A stretch of 64,000 bases of DNA from assembly GCA_017471245.1 (NCBI GenBank), contig JAFUVB010000041.1, forward strand, positions 1 to 64,000, written 5' to 3'. Each line of letters starts with the position of its first letter. The stretch's first letter is position 1. The notes under the pieces were generated by a model. It was not told where the DNA came from. It made no database searches and saw only the letters and a program-made list of their open reading frames with translations. The position numbers were made by a program, and so were the translations under genes. This DNA comes from Prevotella sp. (GTDB lineage Bacteria; Bacteroidota; Bacteroidia; Bacteroidales; Bacteroidaceae). Below, piece by piece: positions 44,131-54,482 of the stretch.

Positions 44131-46623
44131 TCATGGAATGAGGATGGATGCAGGATGCAAGCCAATAGATTGTGCTTTCAGCTGCCCTTTTCCCTTTACA
44201 ACGACAAGGCACTTGCCAAAGAAAGCTTTCCGCTTATTATCCTTGAAGCGCTCCATTGATGTCTGACAGCCATTGTCAACGCCAATGATTTCGGCACCTT
44301 CCACATCGAAATACACCTGATTTTCAGCATTCGGACAGAGATTTCCATCCTTGTCTACCACTTCGACAGCTATGAACGAGGTGTTCTTTCCTGCATAATC
44401 AACCGTCAGGCGGAGATGATCAGGCGATCCGGCAGTGCAGATGGTCTTCTCCCCCACTTGCTTTCCGTTCTTCCGCGCAACAACCTTCACCTCACCAGGC
44501 TCGTATTGAACGCGCCATGCCACATGGAATTCAGTACACAGAGGATACTTGCCGTCGGTGCATTTCCGCCTCACGCCCTGGCTTTTTCCATTGACAAATA
44601 GCTCCACTTCATCAGCATGATTGTAATAACACCACATATCTATCTCTTGACCAGGCAGCCAGTTCCAATGTGGAAACAGATGCAACACGTTGCTGTCTGT
44701 CCACTCACTTTGATACATATAATATGTGTCTTTGGGGAATCCTGCCAGATCGATGATGCCGAAATAGCTGCTTCGCGCCGGAAAACTATAGGGCGTGGGC
44801 TCACCGATATAGTCGAAGCCTGTCCAAATATATTGTCCGCAGACAAAGGGATTGTACTTCACCACTGCCCAAGTGTCTTCATGGGTGCTGCTCCACGATG
44901 CATGCATGTTGTCATAAGATGAACACATGAAGGATGGATCTGTGTAAGGCAGCCACCATTCTTTAGGAGCCACATACACACTGTCGGAAGGCATCATGTA
45001 GAAACCACGCGTTTGCAAGGCAGAAACACTCTCGCTCATCAAGAAAGGCTTGTCGGGGAAATTCGAGGGAACGTCTTTCACCCACTGATGATGATAGTTG
45101 AAGCCTATGATATCAATGGCTCCACTCTTGAAGAGATGATTTTTTGGATCAGGTTCGTTGCATCCCGAAGTGATAGGTCTTGACTTATCGTATCGTCTCA
45201 CAATCTCTGCCAGATGACGAGTCAGCAATGAGTTCACGCTCATTTCACCCTCAGTGGCAAGCGTTGAAGCATCATGCCCGGCATTTAGTATCAGGTTTGC
45301 CTGCTCCAACGTCAGCGTATCAGCTTCAGCCGATGACCATTGCTCCAGCACTTCATTACCAATCGACCACATCAATACTGAAGGATGATTACGATCTCGC
45401 TTGATCAAGTCAGCCAAATCGCGCTCATGCCATTCGTCAAAATAGCGGGCATAGTCGTTTTGGGTCTTTTTGCGGCGCCACATGTCGAAGCTCTCATCCA
45501 TTACAATCAGTCCCATCGTGTCACACATATTCAACAGTTCGGGGGCAGGTGGATTGTGAGAGCAACGAATGGAATTAACGCCCATCGCTTTCAGCTTTGT
45601 CAGTTTGCGATGCATGGCATCTTCATTGAATGCAGCTCCGAGACAGCCTAAATCATGATGCTCGCAGACTCCGTTAATCTTCATGTTTTTCGAATTGAGT
45701 GAGAAGCCCGCCTTGGAATCAAAGCGGAAACTCCTCACTCCCGTATTGGTTTCATTTACATCAACAATTCTATTACCAATACGTATTTCTGTCTTTATGC
45801 GATAGATATATGGATTCTCCAATGTCCACAAATGAGGATTACTGATTGCAAGCCGGCTTTTGGCAACAGCCGTGCCGGAGCTTTTCAGTTTCACCTCTCC
45901 ACTTTTCACTACATTGCCTTGAGCATCAATCAGAGTGTTTTTTACCTTTGTACCAGCCACGGCATCTTCCACTTCCACCTCGATGTTGAATATTGCTTTC
46001 CGATAGTTGGCGCTTGGAGTTGCAGTAACATAAGTTCCCCAATGAGCCACATGCGTTTTTGCCGTTTTTGTTAGCCACACATGGCGGTAAATACCGCAAC
46101 CGCTATACCAGCGGCTATTAGGCTGATCGCTATTATCCACCTTCACAACCACCTGATTCTCACCTTCGGTCAGAAACGGAGTAATGTCATACTCAAACGA
46201 ACTATAGCCATACGGCCTGAATCCCACCAACCTGCCGTTCACAAAAACGGAAGAATTCATGTAAACACCATCAAATTCAAGATAGTATTTCTCTCCCGAC
46301 AGTCGACCGATACTGAAATTCTTTTTATACCAACCTATTCCGCCGGGAAGAGCACCGCCACCTGCTCCCGACGGATTACTGGCATGGAAGTCTCCCTCTA
46401 TTGCCCAGTCATGCGGCAAATCGAGCTTTCGCCATCCAGAAAAACGATCTACATCATCAACAGTCATCTTGTCGTTTAAGAGGAAGTGCCATCCTTGATC
46501 AAAGCAAATGCGCTCGCGTGCCTCGGCAGCTGTTGCGAAGGCGGTGAAAAGCAGCACCGACAATAGCGTCTTGATGCTGAAAAGGCGGTTTCCCATTACT
46601 CTATGGCTCATCATAGGCTCCAA
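44131..46623 (-). CDS. GH2 beta-galactosidase
   Basis: An 830-residue exported GH2 enzyme with the usual sugar-binding, immunoglobulin-like and barrel domains. Acid/base Glu is in LMWSIGNEVLEQW (near 422), nucleophile Glu in KPFLMSESVSALQTRGF (near 530), and SRWYSGCGIYRHVW is a family landmark. A C-terminal domain of unknown type (DUF4982-like) and a further beta domain follow. In this locus it would take galactose off xylose in xyloglucan side chains. The true start may be the ATG at residue 5 or 10, which gives a cleaner signal peptide. Confidence 0.9.
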   Translation of the reverse strand: MEPMMSHRVMGNRLFSIKTLLSVLLFTAFATAAEARERICFDQGWHFLLNDKMTVDDVDRFSGWRKLDLPHDWAIEGDFHASNPSGAGGGALPGGIGWYKKNFSIGRLSGEKYYLEFDGVYMNSSVFVNGRLVGFRPYGYSSFEYDITPFLTEGENQVVVKVDNSDQPNSRWYSGCGIYRHVWLTKTAKTHVAHWGTYVTATPSANYRKAIFNIEVEVEDAVAGTKVKNTLIDAQGNVVKSGEVKLKSSGTAVAKSRLAISNPHLWTLENPYIYRIKTEIRIGNRIVDVNETNTGVRSFRFDSKAGFSLNSKNMKINGVCEHHDLGCLGAAFNEDAMHRKLTKLKAMGVNSIRCSHNPPAPELLNMCDTMGLIVMDESFDMWRRKKTQNDYARYFDEWHERDLADLIKRDRNHPSVLMWSIGNEVLEQWSSAEADTLTLEQANLILNAGHDASTLATEGEMSVNSLLTRHLAEIVRRYDKSRPITSGCNEPDPKNHLFKSGAIDIIGFNYHHQWVKDVPSNFPDKPFLMSESVSALQTRGFYMMPSDSVYVAPKEWWLPYTDPSFMCSSYDNMHASWSSTHEDTWAVVKYNPFVCGQYIWTGFDYIGEPTPYSFPARSSYFGIIDLAGFPKDTYYMYQSEWTDSNVLHLFPHWNWLPGQEIDMWCYYNHADEVELFVNGKSQGVRRKCTDGKYPLCTEFHVAWRVQYEPGEVKVVARKNGKQVGEKTICTAGSPDHLRLTVDYAGKNTSFIAVEVVDKDGNLCPNAENQVYFDVEGAEIIGVDNGCQTSMERFKDNKRKAFFGKCLVVVKGKGQLKAQSIGLHPASILIP

Positions 46624-46674
46624 ATACTCACGATCTGTTTATGTTATGTTCCTTCAATCTGCTACGTCATGTTC

Positions 46675-49659
46675 CTAAAGCTTCACACTTACAGCCTTGC
46701 CGTTATACTGAACCATCTTTCCTTCCGGGGCTTCCAGATTCAGCGGTGTGGCTTTCTCTTTGCCGACAAGAACCACATTGAACCTGCGATTCTTCAGCAT
46801 TCCGCTGAACGAACCTTCTCTTTTGCCTATGGTCAGCATTCTTTCGGCATCGTTGTATGTAATGTCTATCGTTGCAAACTTTCCTTTCTCATAATTATAG
46901 TTTGTACCTTCATCCTCATAGAGTTGGAATGAGGCATCTGCGCCTGCATAGACATACAGGTTGATAAGCTCAGCCGGTTTCTCGTCGCAATACTGGATTT
47001 CGGGACCGAAAGGAATGATGCTGCCCTCGCGAACATATACAGGTATTCGCTCGTATGGTGCATCCACGATGAGTCTCTGTCCGCCTTCAATGAAATCTCC
47101 CGTATAGAAATCATACCATCCGCACTGCTTCGGGAAATAGACGCTGCGGTTGCGCGCCTTGTAATATCCCACAGGACAAGCCATCAGCGCAGGTCCGAAC
47201 ATCCACTGATCAGGAATGTTCAACACGTTTTCATCACCGTTGAAATCCATAACCAGTCCGCGCATCAACGTATAGTCCTTGAAATGAGCCCATCCTGCCA
47301 TTGAATAGAGGTAAGGCATCATGCGATAGCGCAGCTTGTCATACCATACGATGCTCTGAAAAGCTGGATGATTATCAGGAGCAATGTTCCAAACTTCACG
47401 CAACGGCCACTGTCCGTGAGCACGATAAAGAGGAATAAAACAGCCAAACTGATTCCAGCGAGCCTGCAATTCGCGCCATTCCTTCAGGTCGCTGTTCTCT
47501 ACTCCGGTCTTGTCGAACACTTGCTGAGCTGCAACATAACGATTTTCCACACAGAAACCGCCCTGATCCATGCCCCAGAAAGGTATTCCACTCATGGAAT
47601 AGTTCATTCCGGCTGTCATCTGAGCGCGCATATCCTCCCAACGAGTGCCGATATCACCACTCCATGTTGCGGTGCTGAAGCGCTGTTCGCCTGCAAATCC
47701 GCTTCGTGTGAGCAGAAATACGCGTGGTTCGTTGCTGGCGCCCTTGAACACAGAGCGCTGTCCGTTGTATATGGCATCAGCATTCACCGTTGAATAGGCA
47801 TTGAAAAACTCTGTGGAAGTGCCGAGTGCAGTCGGACCACATAACGCCTTGCGGTACCACATAGGGGTACAGTCGCGCACATTCGGCTCAGATGCGTCCA
47901 TCCACCATGCGTCTATTCCGTGATTATATTTGGTATAAAGGTTCTCATCCATCTGCCTCCAGAACATCTTCCGTGCTCCTGCATCATAAGCATCATAGAA
48001 AGAGCCACGGAAACCCAACCAGTCGTGAATGTCATCCTTCACTGCCTGATGATAAATCCAGCCTTTTGCATCCAGTTCTTTGTAGTTGTCAACGGTATCA
48101 TAGAATTTCGGCCATACTGAAATCATGAAACGACCGCCCAGCTGATGCACATAGTCGAGCATGGCTTGTGGGTTTGGATAGCGGCTTGCCTCAAATGTGT
48201 GGTCGCCCCAACTGTCAAGTTGCCAGTAGTTCCAGTCTTGCACGATGTTGTCTACAGGTATTTTCCTGTCGCGGAACTCTTTCAGCGTTTCTTCAATCTC
48301 AGCTTGTGTCTTGTAACGTTCACGGCTTTGCCAGAATCCAAGCACCCATTTGGGATAGATGGGAGCCTTTCCAGTGAGCGTGCGATAGCCCGAAATGATT
48401 TCATCGAAACTGTTTCCGGCAATGAAATAATAATCCATATCGCGCGACATCTCGCTCCAGATGCTCAGTCTGCCACGTTCTTCGGCTGAACGAGGTGCTG
48501 CCACGCGCAAGCTGCAATAGCTTTCACCGCCGTCGGGCTGCCATTCTATGCGCAATTGTACCTTTCGTCCTTTGGTAAGTTCTGTGCTGAACTTATACGT
48601 ATTGGGGTTCCATGCCGTGCGCCAGCGCTCTGCCACCACCTCTTTTCCATCGATATACACCTTGATATAGCCAGCGTAATAGAGTATAAACTGATAGAGT
48701 TGCTGTTCGCCGGCACACTTTCCACAACACTCAGGCTCGATGAAACCTTCGAAAACCACATTTGCACCTTGCAGATTGAAGCCCTTTGGGAGGTTCTTGA
48801 TGCCGCCATTGTCGGTCTTGCAGGCTATTTCAGAAGTAGCGGGATAGGCATATTCATAGTAGAGAGAATCCTCGTCGCGCACCAGTTTCTTGCCGTCTTT
48901 GCCAACATAAGTGCCGGTGAGATGACCTTCCTTTCCGTTCTTGTCGTAGAGTTTGAAGGCTCTGTTCAGCTGCAAATAGTCGCCGGGATTACCAAAACGG
49001 CAGTATGAATAAGAGTCCCACAGAATTCCGTAGTTCTTGTTTGACAGCACAAACGGAATACTCACTTTGGTATTATACTGGAAAAGGTCTTCATTCTTTC
49101 CCTTCATGTTATATTCTTCCGACTGATGTTGCCCTAAACCATAGAAAGCTTCATCGTCAGGGCTGTCGAATTCCATGTGCCACTGCAGGCCGTGCTTCAT
49201 TTCTTCGGTGAGTGCAGGGCCTCCTTTCAGTCCATATTCGCGCTCTGGCACTGTGAAATGGCTGAAAGTCTTTCCTTTTTCGGTCTCCTTGAGCAGCAGC
49301 TTGCCGTTTGCGTCGAAGAAGGAAATAGCTCCTGTCACCTTATTCACTATTGCCGACACTTGGCGAGCCTTCACCGTCACATCATTACCGCGCTCTGTTA
49401 CATCGAAAGCCACGTTCTTGCTGTTTTGCGGCACAATCATCAGGCTGTTTTTCTGCGGTAACGACTCCTCGCACGTGGCTTGCACGCGGATAATACGGTC
49501 GTTCATCACCTGCAAACGCACCATTTTGGCTCCATCCTTCTGTGGATGCTCCACCAAAACCGTAACACTGTTGCCGTTTCTCACTATGTCGGCGGCTCCG
49601 GCATGGCATACCGGCGACGCTGCCAACAAGAATAATCCTACAAATCTTGAGATTTTCAT
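46675..49659 (-). CDS. GH31 alpha-xylosidase with inserted PA14 domain
   Basis: A 994-residue exported GH31 enzyme; signal peptide about 1-22. A PA14-like domain is inserted at about residues 285-400 (GFIEPECCGKCAGEQQLYQF, YYAGYIKVYIDGKEVV, RIEWQPDGGESYCSLRV). The nucleophile is in IDAWWMDASEPN (near 587) and acid/base in TWSGDIGTRWEDMRAQ (near 668). The layout matches the alpha-xylosidase of the Bacteroides ovatus xyloglucan locus, where PA14 extends the active site for long oligosaccharides. It heads the GH31-GH2-GH3-GH31-GH29 run and has its own -7 box. Confidence 0.92.
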   Translation of the reverse strand: MKISRFVGLFLLAASPVCHAGAADIVRNGNSVTVLVEHPQKDGAKMVRLQVMNDRIIRVQATCEESLPQKNSLMIVPQNSKNVAFDVTERGNDVTVKARQVSAIVNKVTGAISFFDANGKLLLKETEKGKTFSHFTVPEREYGLKGGPALTEEMKHGLQWHMEFDSPDDEAFYGLGQHQSEEYNMKGKNEDLFQYNTKVSIPFVLSNKNYGILWDSYSYCRFGNPGDYLQLNRAFKLYDKNGKEGHLTGTYVGKDGKKLVRDEDSLYYEYAYPATSEIACKTDNGGIKNLPKGFNLQGANVVFEGFIEPECCGKCAGEQQLYQFILYYAGYIKVYIDGKEVVAERWRTAWNPNTYKFSTELTKGRKVQLRIEWQPDGGESYCSLRVAAPRSAEERGRLSIWSEMSRDMDYYFIAGNSFDEIISGYRTLTGKAPIYPKWVLGFWQSRERYKTQAEIEETLKEFRDRKIPVDNIVQDWNYWQLDSWGDHTFEASRYPNPQAMLDYVHQLGGRFMISVWPKFYDTVDNYKELDAKGWIYHQAVKDDIHDWLGFRGSFYDAYDAGARKMFWRQMDENLYTKYNHGIDAWWMDASEPNVRDCTPMWYRKALCGPTALGTSTEFFNAYSTVNADAIYNGQRSVFKGASNEPRVFLLTRSGFAGEQRFSTATWSGDIGTRWEDMRAQMTAGMNYSMSGIPFWGMDQGGFCVENRYVAAQQVFDKTGVENSDLKEWRELQARWNQFGCFIPLYRAHGQWPLREVWNIAPDNHPAFQSIVWYDKLRYRMMPYLYSMAGWAHFKDYTLMRGLVMDFNGDENVLNIPDQWMFGPALMACPVGYYKARNRSVYFPKQCGWYDFYTGDFIEGGQRLIVDAPYERIPVYVREGSIIPFGPEIQYCDEKPAELINLYVYAGADASFQLYEDEGTNYNYEKGKFATIDITYNDAERMLTIGKREGSFSGMLKNRRFNVVLVGKEKATPLNLEAPEGKMVQYNGKAVSVKL

Positions 49660-49756
49660 ATTTTCGTATTTTATTTATTTTGATCGTTCAACCTATGTGA
49701 TGAATACATGTCTTCTTGCTTCTGGCATTATGCTTCCTTCGCATTCGACTTGCATG

Positions 49757-49783
49757 CAAAGATAAACATTTACCTTAATACAA
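49757..49783 (-). promoter_or_regulatory. Promoter of the GH31-GH2-GH3-GH31-GH29 run
   Basis: TATCTTTG at 49764-49757 on the minus strand with TTG at 49783-49781, 16 bases apart (shorter than ideal). About 98 bases before the GH31 start, so the leader is long enough to hold regulatory structure, though none was seen. Confidence 0.5.
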
Positions 49784-49818
49784 TGACTTTGAAATGTTAC
49801 AAATACATATACCAAATG

Positions 49819-52800
49819 TTAACTCGTGGCTTCCTTATACTGTGAAGGCATCATTCCATACTGATCCTTGAAGTATTTTGAGAAATAACGCGGGTTGTTG
49901 AATCCCACTTTGTATGCTATTTCTGCCACTGTCATACCACTTTGCCTGAGCAACTGCTCTGCCCGTTGCAGGCGAATGGTGCGAATGAACTCCGATGGCG
50001 TGCTTCCCGTGATTGAAAGCAGCTTTTTATAAAGGTTCACGCGCGACATTCCGAGCTCATAGCTCAGCATTTCCACTGAGAAATCTGCGTTGGCGATGTT
50101 CTTTTCCACCAACAGCGTGGCTTTTTTCACCATTTTCTCGTCTTCAGATGTCACTTCTATCTCCTTGGCGAGCGGTTTCAGCTTATCCTTGCTGCCAGCC
50201 TTTCTCCATTTCAGGAGGTTCTGGATGCGCAGATTCAGAAGATCGATGTTGAAAGGCTTTGTGATATAGTCGTCGGCACCGCCCTCCATGCCCTCTATTT
50301 TCTGCTCCTGCGCCATGCGCGCAGTGAGCATGACAAACGGAATAGACTGTGTTGCGGGATTGTGTTTCAGTGTTTTGCAAAGCTCAAGACCATCCATCAC
50401 GGGCATCATTACGTCGCTCAGGATCAGGTCGGGATGCTTTTCGAGCACCATCATCAATGCTTCTTTGCCGTTGTGGGCCACTCTTACGTTGTAATCAGTG
50501 GACAACACCTCGGTCATAAATGCGAGGAAGTCGGCACTGTCGTCAACAATCATCACCTCATAGTTCGCTTTCGCACCGCCCTTCGAGCCGTCTGCAGGTG
50601 CTTGAGTGCCATCCGAAGATGGTGAAGCGCCGTCTGCTGTTACAAGAATTCCCTCCTCGGACTGTGCGTTAGAACTTTCGCCGGCAGACAATGTGAGGTT
50701 TTCCTGCTGCAGAGGCAGCTGCCTGAGAGCAGAATCATGCCTAACGGGGATGGAAACACAGAACACAGTTCCGCATTCCTCACCATCGCTCACGGTAATG
50801 GTGCCGTCGTGAAGCTCAACAAAGTCTTTCACAAGGCTCAACCCTACTCCGCTGCTGCCATAAAGCCCACCGTTAACATCCTGGCTGCCACCTTCTTGCC
50901 TGCGAATTCTATAGAAACGGTCGAAGATGTGCAGCTTCTCGTCGTCGCTCACGCCGATGCCCGTGTCAGAAACCTGCATGCGCAACATTGCTTCTTGCCC
51001 GTTTGCGCCTTCGTCGACACTGATTTTCACGTCTACATGCCCTCCCTCTTTGGTGTATTTATACGCATTCGAGAGCAGATTGTTCATCACTTTACGGATT
51101 TTATCATCGTCGAAAGACATGAGCTGATGCTCAACCGATGAGGAGAAACTCAGTTCAATGTTCTTGTCTTGCACCAGTCGGAATGCGTTGCAGATGGTTC
51201 TCACAAAGTCAACCATATCGCCCGTCACGAGATTCAGCCGCTCCATGTTCTCGTCAATCTTCCTGAAGTCGAGCAATTGGTTCACTTGCGCGAGCAGATG
51301 ACTGGCATTTCGGTGGATCATTTCGAGCATTCCGCGCTTCTTTTCATCCTCCTCGCGCTTCACCATCTGTGAAAGCGGAGAGATGATCAGTGTGAGCGGT
51401 GTGCGCAATTCGTGGCTGGCATTGGTGTAGAACTGCATTTTCATCTCGTCGATCTCGCGTTCCTTCTCAGCGTTCTTGCGCAGTTGCTCCATTTCAAGGC
51501 GCTCGCGCTCGCGCTCCAGCATCTCTCTTTCGCGCTGAAGTTTCAGCTTTTGCCTGTGGTCGTACCACCAGAAGGCTCCGAACAGGAGCATTCCGCCCAG
51601 CAGGACATAGAGAATCACTGCCCATGCAGAGGCATAGAAAGGCGGATGGATGGTGATTTGCAGTTCACTGACTTCATCAAACGGACTGCCGTAGCGGTCG
51701 AGCACCTGCACCTGCAGGCGGTATCTGCCGGGCGAAAGGTTGGTGAATGTCACCTCGCTACGGTCAATGTTGGTGAGCATCCAGTGCTCGCTGAGTTCCA
51801 AAAGACGGTATCTGAACTGATGGCGCGACGGGTATGCCACATCGTTTACTGCCAGCTGAATGGTGAAAGTGTTCTCAGAATACTCCAGTTCGAGCTGTCT
51901 GCTCTCGTTGATTGCATCTTTAAGCACCACTTTGCCGTTGTATTTCTCGCCCACCGACAGCGGATGATCGAAGAGAATAATGCCGCTGAACACGGCTTTT
52001 GCTGCCTTCTGGCTGCCGGAGTCGTGGTTGAACGGCACGATGTTGATGCCGTCTTGCCCTCCAATCAATACGTCGCCGTTGCGGGCAAGCATCACACTGC
52101 GATAGTTGAACTGCCTTTCCTGCAGACCGTCCACCTCGTTATAGTTCATCACATATAGCTGCCAGCTGCCGTTTTCCTGAGAAACGGTGACGCGAGAGAG
52201 CCCAAAATCAGACACAACCCACACATCGTGCCTCGTGTCTTCTATCACTGAGCATGCCGAACTGCCCACCAGCCCGTTGTCTTCGCCCAATATGGAGAGC
52301 TGATCAGTTACCGGATCATACACGTTAACGCCCGAAGAGGTGGCTGTCCAGATAAGTCCGCGGCTGTCTTGCATGATATGGTTGACCGCAGGACTGGAGA
52401 ATGGCGCGCCGCTGCGGGTGGTATTATAGTTGACAACCTCAGCAGGTGCAGCCCCGGAGCGGGCTTTCGCGCCGCCTTTGAGCACACTGAAGTTCTGCGA
52501 ATGCCCCACCAGCAAGTCGCCGTCCTTACATACAAAGAGCGAAGCAATATAGTCTGACTGAAGGCCGGCGCTTTCCACCGTATAGGAAGCGCTGAACTCG
52601 CCGGTCTTCGTGTTGAGTATCTGCAGTCCTCCGCCAAGGGTTCCCACGATGATATTTCCGTTTTTGTCTTCGGCAAGGCTCCACACATTGTTGTTGCAAA
52701 GCCCGTTTTTCGTGCTGAAAACTGTCCACGAGCCGCCCTGATAGTGAGCCATTCCACCGCTGTAAGTGCCAAACCACAGCGAACCGTCGCTGGCACAGAG

Positions 52801-54048
52801 CGAGCTAACCACGATATTTGAGCCGAGACGACTTACGGAACTGTCGAAAGAATGCATGGTTCCCGTGAGCGGGTCATAGCAGATGATGCCCTTGTCGTTG
52901 GTTCCTATCCAGTAGTTGCCAAGCCGGTCTTCGGCAATAGTGCACACATCGCCCACTCCGATCAGCGGAAACCTGACACCATTCTCATTATAATAAGCCG
53001 CGCCATTCTTGTATGTACCGATCCAAAGCGCACCGTTGTCGTCGAGAAACAGGCTCTGCAGCGTGTTGTCGGGCAGCGACGACTCGTCGTTCTTGGCGTT
53101 TTTATACTGTCGGAACACCATTCCGTTCACGTCAACCTCCAGTAATCCGGCATGGTCGGTGGCTATCCAGATGCGGCCTTTGCCGTCTTCAACAACGTCT
53201 TTCACCAGAATGTTTTCCTTCTGATAAGCTATGCCGCGGGCATTGAGCCACTCTCCCACCGTGGAATACCACTTCTGGTCTTGCGCGGAATACACCATCG
53301 ACACGCCGTCGCCCGCTATCCAGTAGTTGTGCATGTGGTCTGCGTGCACCGAATATTCCACATCCGACGGCAATCCGTGCTCTGGCAGATAGCGGTTCAC
53401 CCACTTCACGCTCTGATTGTCACCGTCGACGCGCACCAGAGTGCCGTCGTTGTAAGCCATGACAACCGTTTTGTCTATCTCATCGATACTCGTTACAACG
53501 CCGCGAGGTATCTCGTTGCGACCTCCGCCAAAGGCTATCAGCCGCGCTTTCGGCATCTTTTCGTTGTAGAAATACAGCCCCTCACCGCTGACAACCACAT
53601 AGAGATTCTTGCGGGAATCGACAAACACAAACGACGGACTGCCGTTCATGCCCACCTGCCTCATCCATTTCTCAGGATGCTGATCAAACAATTCGGTGCG
53701 CGGATCATACAGGCAGTAACCCGTCATCGTGCCAACCCATATCCTTCCGCTGCCGTCTTCATAGAGCGAATTCACCACATCGTTGACCAACGACTGAGCA
53801 TTGCCGGGGCGGGAATAGAACTTCTTGAACCTCACACCATCGAAACGGTTGAGCCCAGAGGCAGTTCCGAACCATACAAAGCCGCGTGAATCTTTCATAA
53901 TGCAGTTCACCTGACCATTGGAAAGCCCCTGACGGTTGCCAATATAGTGGAAATCGGGCGCCAAGACCTGCTTTGCCGCGCCTTGACTCGCCGCAGAAAC
54001 AGACAATGCCATGGATATGGCTACCACGAATGACAGAAAACTCCTCAT
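49819..54048 (-). CDS. Hybrid two-component system regulator (HTCS) of the glycan locus
   Basis: A 1409-residue one-protein sensor-regulator in the inner membrane. Order: signal peptide (1-21); periplasmic two-component propeller repeats (about 30-690, many blades such as GRIWVGTMTGYCLYD and ALWIGTYKNGAAYY); Y_Y_Y domain (about 720-795); one membrane helix (about 803-823); coiled coil; histidine kinase with NASHELRTPLTLI (His near 876) and ATPase motifs; a Ser/Ala/Gly-rich linker (about 1120-1160); receiver with phospho-Asp in LILSDVMMPVMDG (near 1210); C-terminal AraC helix-turn-helix (about 1320-1405). Such proteins bind an oligosaccharide in the periplasm and switch on their own locus. It has a separate promoter and a 22-bp repeat array upstream. 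Confidence 0.95.
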   Translation of the reverse strand: MRSFLSFVVAISMALSVSAASQGAAKQVLAPDFHYIGNRQGLSNGQVNCIMKDSRGFVWFGTASGLNRFDGVRFKKFYSRPGNAQSLVNDVVNSLYEDGSGRIWVGTMTGYCLYDPRTELFDQHPEKWMRQVGMNGSPSFVFVDSRKNLYVVVSGEGLYFYNEKMPKARLIAFGGGRNEIPRGVVTSIDEIDKTVVMAYNDGTLVRVDGDNQSVKWVNRYLPEHGLPSDVEYSVHADHMHNYWIAGDGVSMVYSAQDQKWYSTVGEWLNARGIAYQKENILVKDVVEDGKGRIWIATDHAGLLEVDVNGMVFRQYKNAKNDESSLPDNTLQSLFLDDNGALWIGTYKNGAAYYNENGVRFPLIGVGDVCTIAEDRLGNYWIGTNDKGIICYDPLTGTMHSFDSSVSRLGSNIVVSSLCASDGSLWFGTYSGGMAHYQGGSWTVFSTKNGLCNNNVWSLAEDKNGNIIVGTLGGGLQILNTKTGEFSASYTVESAGLQSDYIASLFVCKDGDLLVGHSQNFSVLKGGAKARSGAAPAEVVNYNTTRSGAPFSSPAVNHIMQDSRGLIWTATSSGVNVYDPVTDQLSILGEDNGLVGSSACSVIEDTRHDVWVVSDFGLSRVTVSQENGSWQLYVMNYNEVDGLQERQFNYRSVMLARNGDVLIGGQDGINIVPFNHDSGSQKAAKAVFSGIILFDHPLSVGEKYNGKVVLKDAINESRQLELEYSENTFTIQLAVNDVAYPSRHQFRYRLLELSEHWMLTNIDRSEVTFTNLSPGRYRLQVQVLDRYGSPFDEVSELQITIHPPFYASAWAVILYVLLGGMLLFGAFWWYDHRQKLKLQREREMLERERERLEMEQLRKNAEKEREIDEMKMQFYTNASHELRTPLTLIISPLSQMVKREEDEKKRGMLEMIHRNASHLLAQVNQLLDFRKIDENMERLNLVTGDMVDFVRTICNAFRLVQDKNIELSFSSSVEHQLMSFDDDKIRKVMNNLLSNAYKYTKEGGHVDVKISVDEGANGQEAMLRMQVSDTGIGVSDDEKLHIFDRFYRIRRQEGGSQDVNGGLYGSSGVGLSLVKDFVELHDGTITVSDGEECGTVFCVSIPVRHDSALRQLPLQQENLTLSAGESSNAQSEEGILVTADGASPSSDGTQAPADGSKGGAKANYEVMIVDDSADFLAFMTEVLSTDYNVRVAHNGKEALMMVLEKHPDLILSDVMMPVMDGLELCKTLKHNPATQSIPFVMLTARMAQEQKIEGMEGGADDYITKPFNIDLLNLRIQNLLKWRKAGSKDKLKPLAKEIEVTSEDEKMVKKATLLVEKNIANADFSVEMLSYELGMSRVNLYKKLLSITGSTPSEFIRTIRLQRAEQLLRQSGMTVAEIAYKVGFNNPRYFSKYFKDQYGMMPSQYKEATS

Positions 54049-54135
54049 TGAAAGCTAAGATTTGTTCCGTTCAAGTTAGTAGATGCATGGTTCCTCCCAT
54101 GCCTGCCCATGCAGAAAGCATGCGCTTTGATGGTG

Positions 54136-54143
54136 CAAATTTA
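54136..54143 (-). promoter_or_regulatory. -7 box TAAATTTG of the HTCS gene
   Basis: Full match on the minus strand, about 87 bases before the HTCS start. The nearest unit of the 22-bp array lies about 60 bp further upstream. Confidence 0.5.
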
Positions 54144-54197
54144 ACAAAAAGAATTGGGAAATCACTATATTTTTTGTTAAAACAGATGCACTCTTTT

Positions 54198-54326
54198 TCA
54201 AAACCTATGGTTTCACCCCGCAAAACCTATGCTTTTGGGCTGCAAAACCTATGGTTTCAGACCTCAAAACCTATGGTTTTGCGCCCTGAAACCTATGCTT
54301 TTGAAGGGTGAAACCATAGGTTTTGA
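54198..54326. repeat. 22-bp tandem array, island 4 (AAACC-TAT-GGTTT units)
   Basis: CCTATG falls at 54204, 54226, 54248, 54270 and 54292, and an inverted CCATAGG at 54314, all 22 bp apart. The core AAACC-TAT-GGTTT is an interrupted palindrome with perfect 5-bp arms in several units. It sits between the HTCS promoter and the end of the GH5 gene. From about 54375 to 54435 the sequence is a GGAAAAACAC-rich low-complexity run. Confidence 0.9.
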
Positions 54327-54435
54327 AAAAGCACGCCTGAAATTCCGTTTTTCCATACGTTTCTGCCTGCTTTTCAATAACGCGGAAAAACACGGAAAAA
54401 ACACTGGGAAAAACAAAGGAAACATGGAAAAACAC

Positions 54436-54461
54436 GAAAAAAGGGGTGGAAAAACCACCCC
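54436..54461 (-). terminator. Intrinsic terminator of the susC-to-GH5 operon
   Basis: GGGGTGG (54443-54449) pairs with CCACCCC (54455-54461) around AAAAA; on the minus strand it is followed by TTTTTTC. It lies 22 bases after the GH5 stop codon and separates the binding-protein operon from the HTCS gene. Confidence 0.88.
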
Positions 54462-54482
54462 CCTAAAAATCCTAAACTTGAA

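Noticed and set aside
54375-54435. GGAAAAACAC-rich run as a further repeat family
   Set aside because: The copies vary in length (8-14 bp) and lack a fixed period; it is better seen as low-complexity sequence before the terminator.
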